A stretch of DNA of 64,000 nt from CAZEHS01 sp964424355 (lineage in GTDB: Bacteria; Bacillota; Clostridia; Peptostreptococcales; Acidaminobacteraceae), in assembly GCA_964424355.1 (NCBI GenBank), contig CAYRIO010000009.1:1-64000 (forward strand), written 5' to 3'. The position numbers and the translations under genes were made by a program. Below, one piece after another: positions 27,646 through 36,542 of the stretch. Each line of letters opens with the position of its first letter. Position 1 is the first letter of the stretch. The notes under the pieces are model-generated. The model did not search any database. It saw only the letters and a program-made list of their open reading frames with translations, and was not told the origin of the DNA.

Positions 27646-29667
27646 TTAGTCAATGAACAGATACCATTTGCGGATGATGGGGATGCGCTTCCACCAGCTT
27701 TTCAGCCAGGGCAGCACATAGTAATCCAGACCGAACACGCTGCCGGAACCGCCCATGGTGGCGAAGGACGCCGCAAAATACCAAAGCATTTCATGTCCAG
27801 AACTGCCTGAAGCCCAAAAGACTGAACACAGCAGGATCGCAGCGATGGATGCTGGAAACGTAAACAACCCGGCAATCAGGCAGAGTCCAACCACAACTTC
27901 TCCCAACACGATTCCTGCCTGAAACAGCTGGGCCAACACCGTATAGCCACCATCCTGCGTGTAGAAGAAAATGTACATAAGCTTATTGGTAATTTCAGTG
28001 ACGAACTCTGGAACCGGTAAAGCCTGACCGAACTGCGACGTGGCCATGTGAGCTGTAGCAGGTGCGACTGTACCGGGTGATGCCTGAACCGCCTGTGCTA
28101 CCGGAGCGGCAATTGCGGCTGACGTAGCTCCAGAAACCGCATCGCTCGCCTCATTCGCCCAACCGACTCCACCCAGGAAAGAAACAGGAGCCATCATCAG
28201 CGTATGAAATCCCTCAGTCATTGGCTGGAGGATACTCGACTGGGTCGTTGCACCCGTGACAGAGTTGGCCGGTGGGGGAATCAAGAAGATGTTTGTAGGG
28301 TCCTGAAGGATTTGAGGCAGCTTCCCCAGCCCCTCCAAAAACCATTTGAATCCCATGAACACCCGCAGCGGCACCAGCCAGAAATTCGGAGAGGCCTTGG
28401 AAAAATGTCCCCCCACAAAGCTTCGGCGATCCGGCACCTTGAAGAATTCAAGCTTTACATAAGACCAACATTTATTGAAGCCTGCCACTTGCATGAAATA
28501 GACCAGATTGATGAAATGTTTGACAAACATCGCCGGAAATCCTGAAAGCGCTACGAATTTCCCCGGCATGCCGATATGGGCAACACCGTAGCGCCCTCCG
28601 ATGGACACCATTGCCCCGTGGAACGAAGGCATATAGGCCTTCTGAGGTTTGCTTTCCACCGAAGCGAGGATATTGTGGGCCACCAGATCCGCAGAAAGCT
28701 CCGCATTCTCAACCATCTGGGGAACCGGTTTTTCATCCGGTCCTGCCACAGTGAAGATATTGTCCCCCACCACATAGACATGGGGATCTTCTGAGGACTG
28801 CAGGTATTCATTGGCAACGATCCGATTTCGGCCCTCTTTTTTCAAAGGCATGCTGCCCGCCAGGGAACTGCCCTCAATCCCGGCGGTCCAGATTACGGTC
28901 TGGGTTTTCAAAGTGCCAATCCCTGACAGGATGGCGTAATCGGATCCGACCTCTTGCACCGACGTGTTGGTGTGTATCTGAACGCCTAATTTTTTCAGCC
29001 GTTTCTCGGTCTTAAGGATCAGCTTTTCAGGAAATAACGGCAGGACCTTCGGGAGAAAATCCACCGCATGGAGGCTCACGTCTTCCGGGGGGATCTTAAA
29101 GGACCGGCATAGCCGGGGAATCCACTCGCCCAGCTCTCCCACCATTTCAATGCCGGTGAAGCCGCAGCCGACGACGACGAACCGGAGGAGATCCTTCCGG
29201 ATCTTTCCACTGGGCTCATTGGAAGCCTGCCTGAATTGCGTCAGGATGTGTTCCTTCAGTTTCACTGCATCCTCGTAGGACCATAATCGGAAGCAGTGCT
29301 CCTCGGCACCGGGAATCCGGAAGAAAGTAGGCTTGGAGCCGGATCCCAGCACCAGATAATCGTATGCATACCGGGTTGTCAGGGATTCCAGGACCTTCCC
29401 CTTTGTGTCGACATTGAGGATTTCATCCTGTATGATCTTGACCGGTCTGCCTGAGAAAATGGTATTCAGATCCATCCGGATGGATTGCTCCGGAACACGG
29501 TCAGCCACCACTTCATGCAGCTCCGTGAGCATCGTGTGGTAGGTATTCTTATCTATCAGGGTGATTTCAAGGGTGTTGTGCTTCCTGTGCTTTTTCGCCA
29601 ATTTCTTGGCGGTCAGCACCCCGCCATAACCCGCTCCGACAATGACAATCTTAACGGCTTTTTCCAT
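27646..29667 (-). CDS. Type II NADH dehydrogenase with DoxX-like membrane tail (Ndh2-like)
   Basis: A 673-residue protein. Residues 1-400 are an FAD/NAD-dependent oxidoreductase with Rossmann motifs VIVGAGYGG near the N-terminus and VVGCGFTGIEMVGEL near residue 165, and YVVGDNIF for FAD. A membrane-attachment region and an Ala/Thr/Pro-rich linker follow. The last about 170 residues hold several helices of DoxX/TQO type (GIVLGEVVVGLCLIAGLFTF). Ordinary NDH-2 enzymes are about 400 residues; a membrane-extended form is typical of Ndh2 in Listeria flavin-based extracellular electron transfer, moving electrons from NADH to a quinone. Confidence 0.9.
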   Translation of the reverse strand: MEKAVKIVIVGAGYGGVLTAKKLAKKHRKHNTLEITLIDKNTYHTMLTELHEVVADRVPEQSIRMDLNTIFSGRPVKIIQDEILNVDTKGKVLESLTTRYAYDYLVLGSGSKPTFFRIPGAEEHCFRLWSYEDAVKLKEHILTQFRQASNEPSGKIRKDLLRFVVVGCGFTGIEMVGELGEWIPRLCRSFKIPPEDVSLHAVDFLPKVLPLFPEKLILKTEKRLKKLGVQIHTNTSVQEVGSDYAILSGIGTLKTQTVIWTAGIEGSSLAGSMPLKKEGRNRIVANEYLQSSEDPHVYVVGDNIFTVAGPDEKPVPQMVENAELSADLVAHNILASVESKPQKAYMPSFHGAMVSIGGRYGVAHIGMPGKFVALSGFPAMFVKHFINLVYFMQVAGFNKCWSYVKLEFFKVPDRRSFVGGHFSKASPNFWLVPLRVFMGFKWFLEGLGKLPQILQDPTNIFLIPPPANSVTGATTQSSILQPMTEGFHTLMMAPVSFLGGVGWANEASDAVSGATSAAIAAPVAQAVQASPGTVAPATAHMATSQFGQALPVPEFVTEITNKLMYIFFYTQDGGYTVLAQLFQAGIVLGEVVVGLCLIAGLFTFPASIAAILLCSVFWASGSSGHEMLWYFAASFATMGGSGSVFGLDYYVLPWLKSWWKRIPIIRKWYLFID

Positions 29668-29705
29668 GGGATACCCCCGCCTCCTTTCGTTTCGGTTTCA
29701 TTAAC

Positions 29706-29749
29706 AGAACAGGGCCTTGAAGCACTGAGCCTCAAAGCCCTGTTTCAAG
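29706..29749 (-). terminator. Hairpin between the lipoprotein and Ndh2 genes
   Basis: AACAGGGCTTTGA..TCAAGGCCCTGTT with one mismatch lies between the two genes. No strong T-run follows, so partial termination or messenger stabilisation is more likely than full termination. It may set the lipoprotein above the rest of the operon in abundance. Confidence 0.5.
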
Positions 29750-29754
29750 GGTCG

Positions 29755-30282
29755 CTACTTGGCGGTTGCCAGGGCCTCCTGGGCCAGCTCTAAGAAACCT
29801 TTCACCTTCATTGTTGCACCGGAAATCGCATCGGTATGGCCCGCATCATCTGTCAACTTCACTGCGAGGGGGTCCTGTGTCTTAATCAGATAGGCTTCAA
29901 CCAGAGCCGCTTGCTCGTGCCAGGGTGCTTTTGCGCCTCCCTGCTCAACCATGGGATATTTCCCGTTCTTGGAGGCGTTGATCTTATCATCTCCGCCGTC
30001 CTTATAAGTGCCGTTCCAGACCACTGCGGTGATCTTGCCGCCGGCAACGGTGATATCCACACTGTCCTTCCAGCCGTTTTCCAGATCAAAATCTTTCATT
30101 TCCGCACGATAGCTGCCATCCTTATACATCCCTTGGTCTGCTGGTGCAGGAGCAGGTTCCGCCGCAGGGGCAGGAGCAGGTTCCTGAGCTGGAGCTGGGG
30201 CTGCAGGCGCTGGAGCGCAGGCAGACGTGACAACCATAAGACCGGCCAATACGCTGGCTAAAAACATAGGCTTCATTTTCAT
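29755..30282 (-). CDS. FMN-binding lipoprotein (PplA-like)
   Basis: A 175-residue lipoprotein with lipobox VTSAC (Cys22), then a 25-residue Ala/Pro/Glu linker. A single FMN_bind domain (residues about 50-175) contains the flavinylation motif DAISGAT, where Thr157 would be covalently linked to FMN by an ApbE-type transferase. ATG at 30282 has GGAGGAG. In the Listeria system PplA has two such domains and carries electrons from membrane quinol to outside acceptors; here there is one. It is first in an operon with Ndh2-, DmkB- and DmkA-like genes. No flavin transferase gene lies in the window. Confidence 0.88.
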   Translation of the reverse strand: MKMKPMFLASVLAGLMVVTSACAPAPAAPAPAQEPAPAPAAEPAPAPADQGMYKDGSYRAEMKDFDLENGWKDSVDITVAGGKITAVVWNGTYKDGGDDKINASKNGKYPMVEQGGAKAPWHEQAALVEAYLIKTQDPLAVKLTDDAGHTDAISGATMKVKGFLELAQEALATAK

Positions 30283-30445
30283 TGTACTCCTCCGCTTATA
30301 AGTGTTTTGTAAACTCTTAGAGGATATATACACCCACAAGAGTCGCTTCAAACATTTCCGCTCATCTCAATCAAAAGGAATGTTATTTTTTCATATTTGT
30401 ATTTATTATAACTCATTTTCCTTTTTAATATCCTGTTTTTTTCTG

Positions 30446-30472
30446 TTAGCACTCTGTATTATTGAGTGCTAA
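30446..30472. promoter_or_regulatory. CIRCE operator
   Basis: TTAGCACTC, nine bases, then GAGTGCTAA: a perfect match to the HrcA-binding CIRCE element. It lies seven bases upstream of the -35 box of htpG. Confidence 0.95.
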
Positions 30473-30479
30473 CTTTATC

Positions 30480-30508
30480 TTGACAGCCCGCATCCTCAGT
30501 CGTATGAT
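30480..30508 (+). promoter_or_regulatory. Housekeeping promoter of htpG
   Basis: TTGACA and TATGAT are separated by 17 bases, downstream of CIRCE and 39 bases before the ATG. Confidence 0.88.
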
Positions 30509-30546
30509 AAGTGTGAAATCTATGATCACACAGGAGGTTTATTCTT

Positions 30547-32436
30547 ATGTCCCACGAAAAAGGCAGCTTGTCCATTCACAGCGAGAATATTTTCCCCATC
30601 ATAAAAAAATGGCTGTACTCCGATCACGATATCTTTATCCGGGAGCTGGTCTCCAACGCCTGCGACGCCATTACCAAAATCCGGCGCCTCAGCACCGGCG
30701 GCGAGATCGATCTTCAGGGAAACACCGATTTCAAGATCACCATCACCCTGGACAAGGAAGCGAAGACCCTTAAATTCAGCGATAACGGCATCGGGATGAC
30801 CGATGAGGAAATCCATAAGTACATCAATCAGATCGCCTTCTCCGGCGCCGAGGATTTCCTGAACATGTACAAGGACAAGGCGGATCAGGAACAGATCATC
30901 GGTCACTTCGGACTGGGCTTCTATTCCGCCTTTATGGTGGCCGACCATGTTGAAATCCACACCCAGTCGTACCTGAAGGATGCGGCGCCGATGAAATGGA
31001 AATGCGACGGCGGCACGGAGTTTGAGATGGAGGATGGAGACCGCACCACCCGGGGTACCGACATCACCCTGTTCCTGGGAGATGAGGGCAAGGATTTCAT
31101 CCACGAGAGCAAGGTACGGGAAACCGTTGAGAAATACTGCGCCTTCATGCCCTACCCCATTTATCTGGAGGTGGCCGGCCACAAGCCCGAGACCCCAGTG
31201 AACGAAGCCGGTGAAGAAACCCCTGCGGAGCCCAAGCCCCTGAATGATATGACCCCGCTTTACACCCGTCAGCCCGCCACCTGCACCGACGAGGAATACA
31301 AAGACTTTTACCGCAAAACCTTCTCTGATTTCAAGGAGCCGCTGTTCTGGATCCACTTGAATATGGACTACCCGTTCAACCTGAAGGGAATCCTGTACTT
31401 CCCCCGATTGAACACGGAGTTCGACACCCTGGAAGGGCGCATCAAGCTCTACAACAACCAGGTTTTCGTGGCAGACAACATCAAGGAAGCCCTGCCGGAA
31501 TACCTCCTGCTGCTCAAGGGAGTCATCGACTGCCCGGATCTTCCTCTGAACGTTTCCCGCAGCTTCCTGCAGAACGATGGGTATGTGAAGAAGATTTCGG
31601 ACTACATCTCCAAGAAGGTGGCCGATAAGCTTAACGGCTTGTTCAATACAGAACGCCTCACCCTGGAAGGCTTTTGGGATGATCTGCATCCCTTCATCAA
31701 ATACGGCTCCCTGAAGGACCCCAAATTCCAGGAAAAGCTAGCGGATGCCGTGCTGTACAAGACCACTGCCGGTACGTATGTGACCCTGCAGGAATACCTG
31801 GATCAGCATCTGGGCAAGCTGGAGAACCAGGTGTACTATGTGACGGATAAGGTTCAGCAAACCCAGTACATCCAAATCCTCCAGTCCCACGGCGTGGAAG
31901 CCGTCCTGCTGGAGCACAGCATCGATACCCCCTTCATCTCCCTGGTGGAGTCCAAGAAAGAGGGGCTTCAGTTCCAGCGGGTGGATTCGGACCTTTCCGA
32001 CCTGATGAAGGAGATTCCCGACGAGGCGGATGCCGAGGTGATTAAAACCGAGACGGATTCCCTGCTGGCCACCTTCAAAACCGCCCTGAACCGGGAGGAT
32101 CTGAAGCTGCAGGTGGAGAGCCTGAAAAACGAAGAGGTTTCCGGAATGATCATCCTCTCGGAGAACAACCGCCGCATGCAGGACATGTTCAAATCCTACG
32201 GGATGAAGCACATGGACCCCAAGATGTTCCCCAGCGAGGAAGTGCTGATCCTGAACCGCAAGCACCCCCTGGTACAGTTCATCCTGAGCGCAGAAGCCGC
32301 TGCAGATCTGAAGGATCTGGTGATCCGCCAGATCTACGACCTGGCCCTGATGAGCCACAAGCCCCTTTCCTCCGATGAAATGACCGCCTTCATCCAGCGC
32401 AGCAACGAGCTGATGAAACGGATGGTGACTGCGTAA
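30547..32436 (+). CDS. htpG: Molecular chaperone Hsp90
   Basis: A 629-residue ATP-dependent cytoplasmic chaperone. The GHKL ATP site shows ELVSNACDAITK, DNGIGM and GHFGLGFYSAFMV. The middle-domain FPRLNTEFDTLEG and the C-terminal dimer region are intact. A charged stretch near residues 213-232 (Pro/Glu-rich) is a small insertion. AGGAGG precedes the ATG. Transcription is from a consensus promoter just downstream of CIRCE, so heat-shock control by HrcA is expected. A strong terminator follows. Confidence 0.97.
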   Translation: MSHEKGSLSIHSENIFPIIKKWLYSDHDIFIRELVSNACDAITKIRRLSTGGEIDLQGNTDFKITITLDKEAKTLKFSDNGIGMTDEEIHKYINQIAFSGAEDFLNMYKDKADQEQIIGHFGLGFYSAFMVADHVEIHTQSYLKDAAPMKWKCDGGTEFEMEDGDRTTRGTDITLFLGDEGKDFIHESKVRETVEKYCAFMPYPIYLEVAGHKPETPVNEAGEETPAEPKPLNDMTPLYTRQPATCTDEEYKDFYRKTFSDFKEPLFWIHLNMDYPFNLKGILYFPRLNTEFDTLEGRIKLYNNQVFVADNIKEALPEYLLLLKGVIDCPDLPLNVSRSFLQNDGYVKKISDYISKKVADKLNGLFNTERLTLEGFWDDLHPFIKYGSLKDPKFQEKLADAVLYKTTAGTYVTLQEYLDQHLGKLENQVYYVTDKVQQTQYIQILQSHGVEAVLLEHSIDTPFISLVESKKEGLQFQRVDSDLSDLMKEIPDEADAEVIKTETDSLLATFKTALNREDLKLQVESLKNEEVSGMIILSENNRRMQDMFKSYGMKHMDPKMFPSEEVLILNRKHPLVQFILSAEAAADLKDLVIRQIYDLALMSHKPLSSDEMTAFIQRSNELMKRMVTA

Positions 32437-32441
32437 AAAAT

Positions 32442-32482
32442 GAAACGCCGTGAATCAGGTTTCCCTGAGACACGGCGTTTTT
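32442..32482 (+). terminator. Terminator of htpG
   Basis: AAACGCCGTG..CACGGCGTTT followed by a T-run. Confidence 0.88.
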
Positions 32483-32521
32483 CTCTGCTTGGTTGCACAT
32501 TCAGGCCTTCTGTGGCGTTAC

Positions 32522-33334
32522 TTAGCCCAGAGCCACATCCAGGAACATCATGACGCAGAAGCCCGCCATGGTTCCCAGGGTTGCGATATCGGTATTCCCC
32601 GAGGTCTGGCTTTCAGGAATCAGCTCCTCGATCACCACATAGATCATGGCGCCGGCGGCGAAGGCCAGGGCATAGGGCAGAAGCGGGCGGGAGAAGTACA
32701 CCGCTGCGGCGCCGATCACCCCTGCGATGGGTTCAACCACCCCGGACAGCTGACCGAACCAGAAGCTCTTCCCTCGGCTGAGCCCCTCCCGGCGAAGGGG
32801 AATGGAAACCGCGGCGCCTTCTGGAAAATTTTGCAACCCGATCCCGATGGCCAGGACAATCGCGCCGGCGATGGTAGCGGAGGGAAGCCCGGCTGCCACC
32901 GCTCCGAAGGCAACGCCCACCGCCAGCCCCTCAGGGATATTATGAAGGGTTATGGCCAATACCAGGAGGATGCTGCGCTGCCAGCTTGTCTTGATTCCCT
33001 CTGCATTTTCAATCGGCTGGAACAGATGGAGGTGTGGCATGAAGGAATCCACCAGCTTCAAGAATATCCCCCCGGAGGCAAAACCGACAACGGCCGGAAG
33101 CCAAGGAGGCAGTCCCATTTCTTCAGACATTTCAATGGCCGGTGCCAGCAGCGACCAATAGCTGGCCGCAATCATGACCCCCGCCGCAAAGCCCAGCATG
33201 GCATCCAGCACCTTCTTGTTGATCCCCTTGAAAAAAAAGACCAGGGAGGCGCCCAGGGCGGTGACAAACCAGGTAAAGAGCGTGGCCATCAGGGCTTGGA
33301 CCACCGGGTGTAGTGATATGAACCATTGCATCAT
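32522..33334 (-). CDS. ZIP-family metal transporter
   Basis: A 270-residue membrane protein with about eight helices. The binuclear metal site residues are visible in helix 4 (LHNIPEGLAVGV) and helix 5 (LQNFPEGAAVSI). Members of this GufA-like branch import divalent metals, mainly Zn. ATG at 33334 follows GGAGG. It is one of three metal transporter families in a 8-kb stretch (ZIP, Nramp, CDF). It is monocistronic, convergent with htpG, with the htpG terminator about 40 bases beyond its stop. Confidence 0.9.
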   Translation of the reverse strand: MMQWFISLHPVVQALMATLFTWFVTALGASLVFFFKGINKKVLDAMLGFAAGVMIAASYWSLLAPAIEMSEEMGLPPWLPAVVGFASGGIFLKLVDSFMPHLHLFQPIENAEGIKTSWQRSILLVLAITLHNIPEGLAVGVAFGAVAAGLPSATIAGAIVLAIGIGLQNFPEGAAVSIPLRREGLSRGKSFWFGQLSGVVEPIAGVIGAAAVYFSRPLLPYALAFAAGAMIYVVIEELIPESQTSGNTDIATLGTMAGFCVMMFLDVALG

Positions 33335-33427
33335 AATTTACCTCCGATAGGTTCTCGTATTGGATCATCTATACCCCCCTAATGATTGTAGAAACCAACT
33401 TCATCAAAATCAGGCCCCTACGAAACA

Positions 33428-33462
33428 AAGCTCCATGAACCCGTCCGGTCCATGGAGCTTGA
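33428..33462 (-). terminator. Terminator of the NYN-domain gene
   Basis: CAAGCTCCATG..CATGGAGCTTTG on the minus strand, followed by TTTCG. The T-run is short. Confidence 0.7.
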
Positions 33463-33464
33463 TG

Positions 33465-34244
33465 CTATTCCTGCTGCTTATCCCGGATGTAGATGTGCTT
33501 GATCCGTTTACTTTCTTTGGTCGGCCTGGCTTCCACCTCGAAGCGGTCAATCTGCTTGATCAGGGTGGTCAGCTTGGTGAAGCCGTAGTTCCGGGCATCA
33601 AAATCCGGCTGCTTCTTGGCAATGATGCTGCCTACGCTCCCCAGGAAGGCCCAGCCGTTGTCATCGGCCACGTCTTCAATCGAAGCGGCAATCAGCTGAA
33701 TGACTTCCGGCTTGATGGCATCGCCGTTGACCTTGACTTCCTTCACGCCGTTCCCATTGGTATTCACCGTGGTATGGCGCTGCTGCTCCTTCTGGACTGA
33801 AACCTTGTTCAGGATTTCAATATAGATGAAGCGGTCACAGGCCACGATGAAGGGGTTGGGCGTCTTCTTCTCCCCAATGCCGATGACCCGCATGCTGGCC
33901 TCCCGAAGCCGGGTAGCGAGCCGCGTGAAATCACTGTCACTGGAAACGATGCAAAAACCGTCTACTTTGGCAGAATATAAGATATCCATAGCATCGATGA
34001 TGAGGGCCGAGTCGCTGGAATTCTTGCCCACAGTGTAGCTGTACTGCTGAATGGGGGTGATGGCGTTCTCCAGCAGCACGTTCTTCCAGCCCGACAGATT
34101 GGGTTTGGTCCAGTCCCCATAAATCCGCTTGATGGTGGGCATGCCGTACTTGGCTATTTCATCCATGATTTCTTTTATTTTTGAGTAAGGGACATTGTCC
34201 GCATCAATCAGCACCGCAAAGCGCAGTTCGTCGTTTCTGGTCAT
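33465..34244 (-). CDS. NYN-domain protein with C-terminal OST-HTH/LOTUS domain
   Basis: A 259-residue protein. Residues 1-150 form a NYN (PIN-like, LabA/DUF88) domain with acidic motifs AVLIDADNVP, ALIIDAMDIL and VSSDSDFTRLA, the predicted metal site of a ribonuclease. A Thr/Asn-rich linker precedes an OST-HTH (LOTUS) domain at about residues 190-255 (WAFLGSVGSIIAKKQPDF, YGFTKLTTLI), a fold that binds RNA. The pair suggests an RNA-processing enzyme, but targets are not known. The start has GAGGAG. It is transcribed alone. Confidence 0.88.
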   Translation of the reverse strand: MTRNDELRFAVLIDADNVPYSKIKEIMDEIAKYGMPTIKRIYGDWTKPNLSGWKNVLLENAITPIQQYSYTVGKNSSDSALIIDAMDILYSAKVDGFCIVSSDSDFTRLATRLREASMRVIGIGEKKTPNPFIVACDRFIYIEILNKVSVQKEQQRHTTVNTNGNGVKEVKVNGDAIKPEVIQLIAASIEDVADDNGWAFLGSVGSIIAKKQPDFDARNYGFTKLTTLIKQIDRFEVEARPTKESKRIKHIYIRDKQQE

Positions 34245-34325
34245 AGGGTACTCCTCTTTCCACAGGTTATTTTCAGTGTATCTGAAATGGCCGGTTAATA
34301 CAAACCCTTTCCAGCTAAATGCTTT

Positions 34326-35597
34326 TTACCCGAAAAAGTAGCTGGCAAACAGCATCATGTTGAGAATTGTCAGGATGACGGCGATGGTCCAGAGCATGGT
34401 TTTCGTAACCAGGTTGTTCTTGTGGGTACCCATGACCTTCTTTGATGATGTCAGGTAAATCTGGAGGAACACGGTGATGGGCAGCTGGATACTGAGAAGC
34501 ATCTGCGAATAGACCAGGCCTTTAAAAGGATCCGTGATGATGAAAATCAGCACAGTCGCCAGGGTCAGGATTGCCCCCACACCCAGGCGGGTATGAAAAT
34601 CCTTGATATCGTAAGGCTCCTTGTACATCCCTGCGAAGATGGTGCCCCCAGCCATCCCGGCGGTGATCGTTGAGGATAGCCCGGAGAACAGCAGGGCAAT
34701 GCCGAATACGATGGCCGCCCCTTTCCCCAGAAGCGGAACCAGCATGTGCTGCGCCTGGCCCAGCTCGTTGACATGGGTGCCGTTGGCAAAGAATGTCGCT
34801 GCAGCCAGGATGATCATGGCGCTGTTGATGGCCCAGCCAATCAGCATGGAGACGAGGGTATCGGTGAATTCAAATTTCAGCTGCTTTTCAATGATTTCCG
34901 GGCTTTCTTTGTTCCACTCCCGGCTCTGGATGATTTCAGAGTGCAGGAACAGGTTGTGGGGCATGACCACCGCCCCCAGGACTGCCATGATGATGGGCAT
35001 GGAGCCCATGGGGATGGATACCGTCACCCAGCTTTTAACGGCTTGGGGCCAGTCGATTTGGACGATGCTGAGTTCATAGATGAAAGAGAACCCGATGATG
35101 GAAACAAAACCGATGATCCATTTTTCCAGTTTGGTGTAGGAATTCGAGAACAGCATCCACAGGACCAGCACCAGCACCAGCACAGCCCCTACACGGAGAG
35201 GAATTCCCATGAGCAGGTTGAGGGCAATAGCCCCCCCGAGGATTTCTGCCAGGGCGGTGGACACCACTGCCATGAGCCCCGTGGACAGGACCACGGCAGC
35301 CAGTTTCGGATGCAGATGTTTCGCCGCGGATTCTGCCAAGCAGTCTCCTGTGGCAATCCCCAGATGGGCTACGTTATGCTGCAGGACAATCAGCATCAGG
35401 GTGGACAGCGTCACCATCCAAAGCAGGGTGTAACCGAACTCCGACCCTGCCGCTATATTGGAGGCCCAATTCCCGGGATCAATGAAGCCCACAGTCACCA
35501 ACAGGCCAGGCCCGATGTATTTCAATATATCCTTAGCTCCCAGTACCGGGTGATGCCCCTGGGGATTGAGTTTTTCCTTCAGTGCTTTTACAGCCAT
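34326..35597 (-). CDS. mntH: Nramp-family Mn2+/Fe2+ transporter
   Basis: A 423-residue membrane protein with 11-12 helices. The metal-binding motif of helix 1 is FIDPGNWAS (DPGN), and that of helix 6 is AVVMPHNLFLHS (MPH). Both are needed for H+-coupled Mn2+ or Fe2+ import. ATG at 35597 has GAGGAG. A Fur-box-like palindrome lies 50-76 bases upstream, so metal repression is likely. Some Nramp relatives transport Mg or Al, but these lack the MPH methionine. Confidence 0.92.
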   Translation of the reverse strand: MAVKALKEKLNPQGHHPVLGAKDILKYIGPGLLVTVGFIDPGNWASNIAAGSEFGYTLLWMVTLSTLMLIVLQHNVAHLGIATGDCLAESAAKHLHPKLAAVVLSTGLMAVVSTALAEILGGAIALNLLMGIPLRVGAVLVLVLVLWMLFSNSYTKLEKWIIGFVSIIGFSFIYELSIVQIDWPQAVKSWVTVSIPMGSMPIIMAVLGAVVMPHNLFLHSEIIQSREWNKESPEIIEKQLKFEFTDTLVSMLIGWAINSAMIILAAATFFANGTHVNELGQAQHMLVPLLGKGAAIVFGIALLFSGLSSTITAGMAGGTIFAGMYKEPYDIKDFHTRLGVGAILTLATVLIFIITDPFKGLVYSQMLLSIQLPITVFLQIYLTSSKKVMGTHKNNLVTKTMLWTIAVILTILNMMLFASYFFG

Positions 35598-35647
35598 GGT
35601 TTTCTCCTCAGAATTACGATTCAGACCTCCAGGCCCGCTTTTCCTTA

Positions 35648-35674
35648 TGATATATCAATTGATAGCAATTATCA
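35648..35674. promoter_or_regulatory. Fur-box-like operator upstream of mntH
   Basis: TGATATATCA followed by TTGATAGCAATTATCAA gives overlapping GATA/TATC half sites. The 7-1-7 match to TGATAAT-n-ATTATCA is 12 of 14. It could serve mntH and the divergent TtcA-like gene. Confidence 0.55.
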
Positions 35675-35716
35675 ACTAGTACCTTTCTGATTTTGCACGG
35701 TTTATATTCATCGTTA

Positions 35717-35725
35717 TGCTACAAT
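35717..35725 (+). promoter_or_regulatory. Possible extended -10 promoter of the TtcA-like gene
   Basis: TGCTACAAT matches an extended -10 element (TGn plus TACAAT), 34 bases before the ATG. No good -35 box is visible. Confidence 0.4.
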
Positions 35726-35759
35726 ACAACAGAAGCATGAAATTTTAAAGGAGCATCCC

Positions 35760-36521
35760 ATGTCTACAATTCTCGGCGCTCTGCGCAAAACCATTCAGGA
35801 ATATGAATTGATCAAACCCGGCGATCGCATCGCAGTGGGGCTTTCCGGCGGGAAGGACAGTACCGCTCTTCTCTGGGCCCTTAAGAAATTCCAGCGTTTC
35901 AGCACTGTCCCTTTTGATCTTGAGGCCATCACGATTTCCAATGGATTTGAGAACTTCGACCTCAGTCCGATGAAACGCTTTTGTGATGAGCTGCAGGTGC
36001 CCTATCATATTGAAGAAACTGAAATCGCTAAGATCGTATTTGATATCCGCAAAGAGAAAAACCCCTGCTCCCTGTGCGCTAAAATGCGGCGAGGCGCCCT
36101 GACCGAGGTGATGAACCGGGAAGGCCTCAATGTACTTGCCCTGGGCCACCACGCCGACGATGCGCTTCAAACCCTGATGATGAATATGCTCTACACGGGA
36201 AAACTCAGCACCTTTGAAGTGAAAAGTTATCTGAGCCGGTCCAATGTCACGATGATCCGCCCGCTGATCGGCAGCTCGGAGCAGGAGGTCATTGGCCTCG
36301 TGCGTCAGATGAACCTGCCCGTGATTGCCAGTCCTTGCCCCGCCACCGGAAATACAAAACGCCAGGAAATCAGTCAGCTCCTCAGTTCAATATATAAGAA
36401 CATTCCCCATTCCCGGGCCAGCCTGCTGACCGCCATGAAGAATGAGGATCAGATGAACCTATGGTTTCCGTCGCTGATTGCGAATGCAGCCACCCACAAG
36501 GAGCAACCCGATAGACCTTAA
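35760..36521 (+). CDS. TtcA-family PP-loop ATPase (tRNA thiolation-like)
   Basis: A 253-residue cytoplasmic protein. The PP-loop SGGKDS is at residues 29-34. Cys103 and Cys106 (NPCSLC) with a third cysteine in SPCPATGNTKR (about residue 195) match the Fe-S ligand set of TtcA, which 2-thiolates cytidine 32 of tRNA. HHADDALQT is the second nucleotide-binding motif. It is shorter than E. coli TtcA (about 310 residues), as are many Bacillota homologues of uncertain tRNA target. AAAGGAG precedes the ATG. Its stop overlaps the convergent gene inside a terminator stem. Confidence 0.85.
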   Translation: MSTILGALRKTIQEYELIKPGDRIAVGLSGGKDSTALLWALKKFQRFSTVPFDLEAITISNGFENFDLSPMKRFCDELQVPYHIEETEIAKIVFDIRKEKNPCSLCAKMRRGALTEVMNREGLNVLALGHHADDALQTLMMNMLYTGKLSTFEVKSYLSRSNVTMIRPLIGSSEQEVIGLVRQMNLPVIASPCPATGNTKRQEISQLLSSIYKNIPHSRASLLTAMKNEDQMNLWFPSLIANAATHKEQPDRP

Positions 36522-36542
36522 CGGTCTGCCGGGTTGCTTTTC
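36501..36542. terminator. Shared terminator containing both stop codons
   Basis: The arms GAGCAACCCG and CGGGTTGCTTTT enclose an inner AGACC..GGTCT stem. The stop codons of the two convergent genes overlap by four bases in the loop. A T-run follows on the plus strand. Confidence 0.82.

Noticed and set aside
29706..29749. Full terminator splitting the electron-transfer operon
   Set aside because: The stem is good but there is no T-run, and the downstream genes have no obvious promoter; partial attenuation is more likely.
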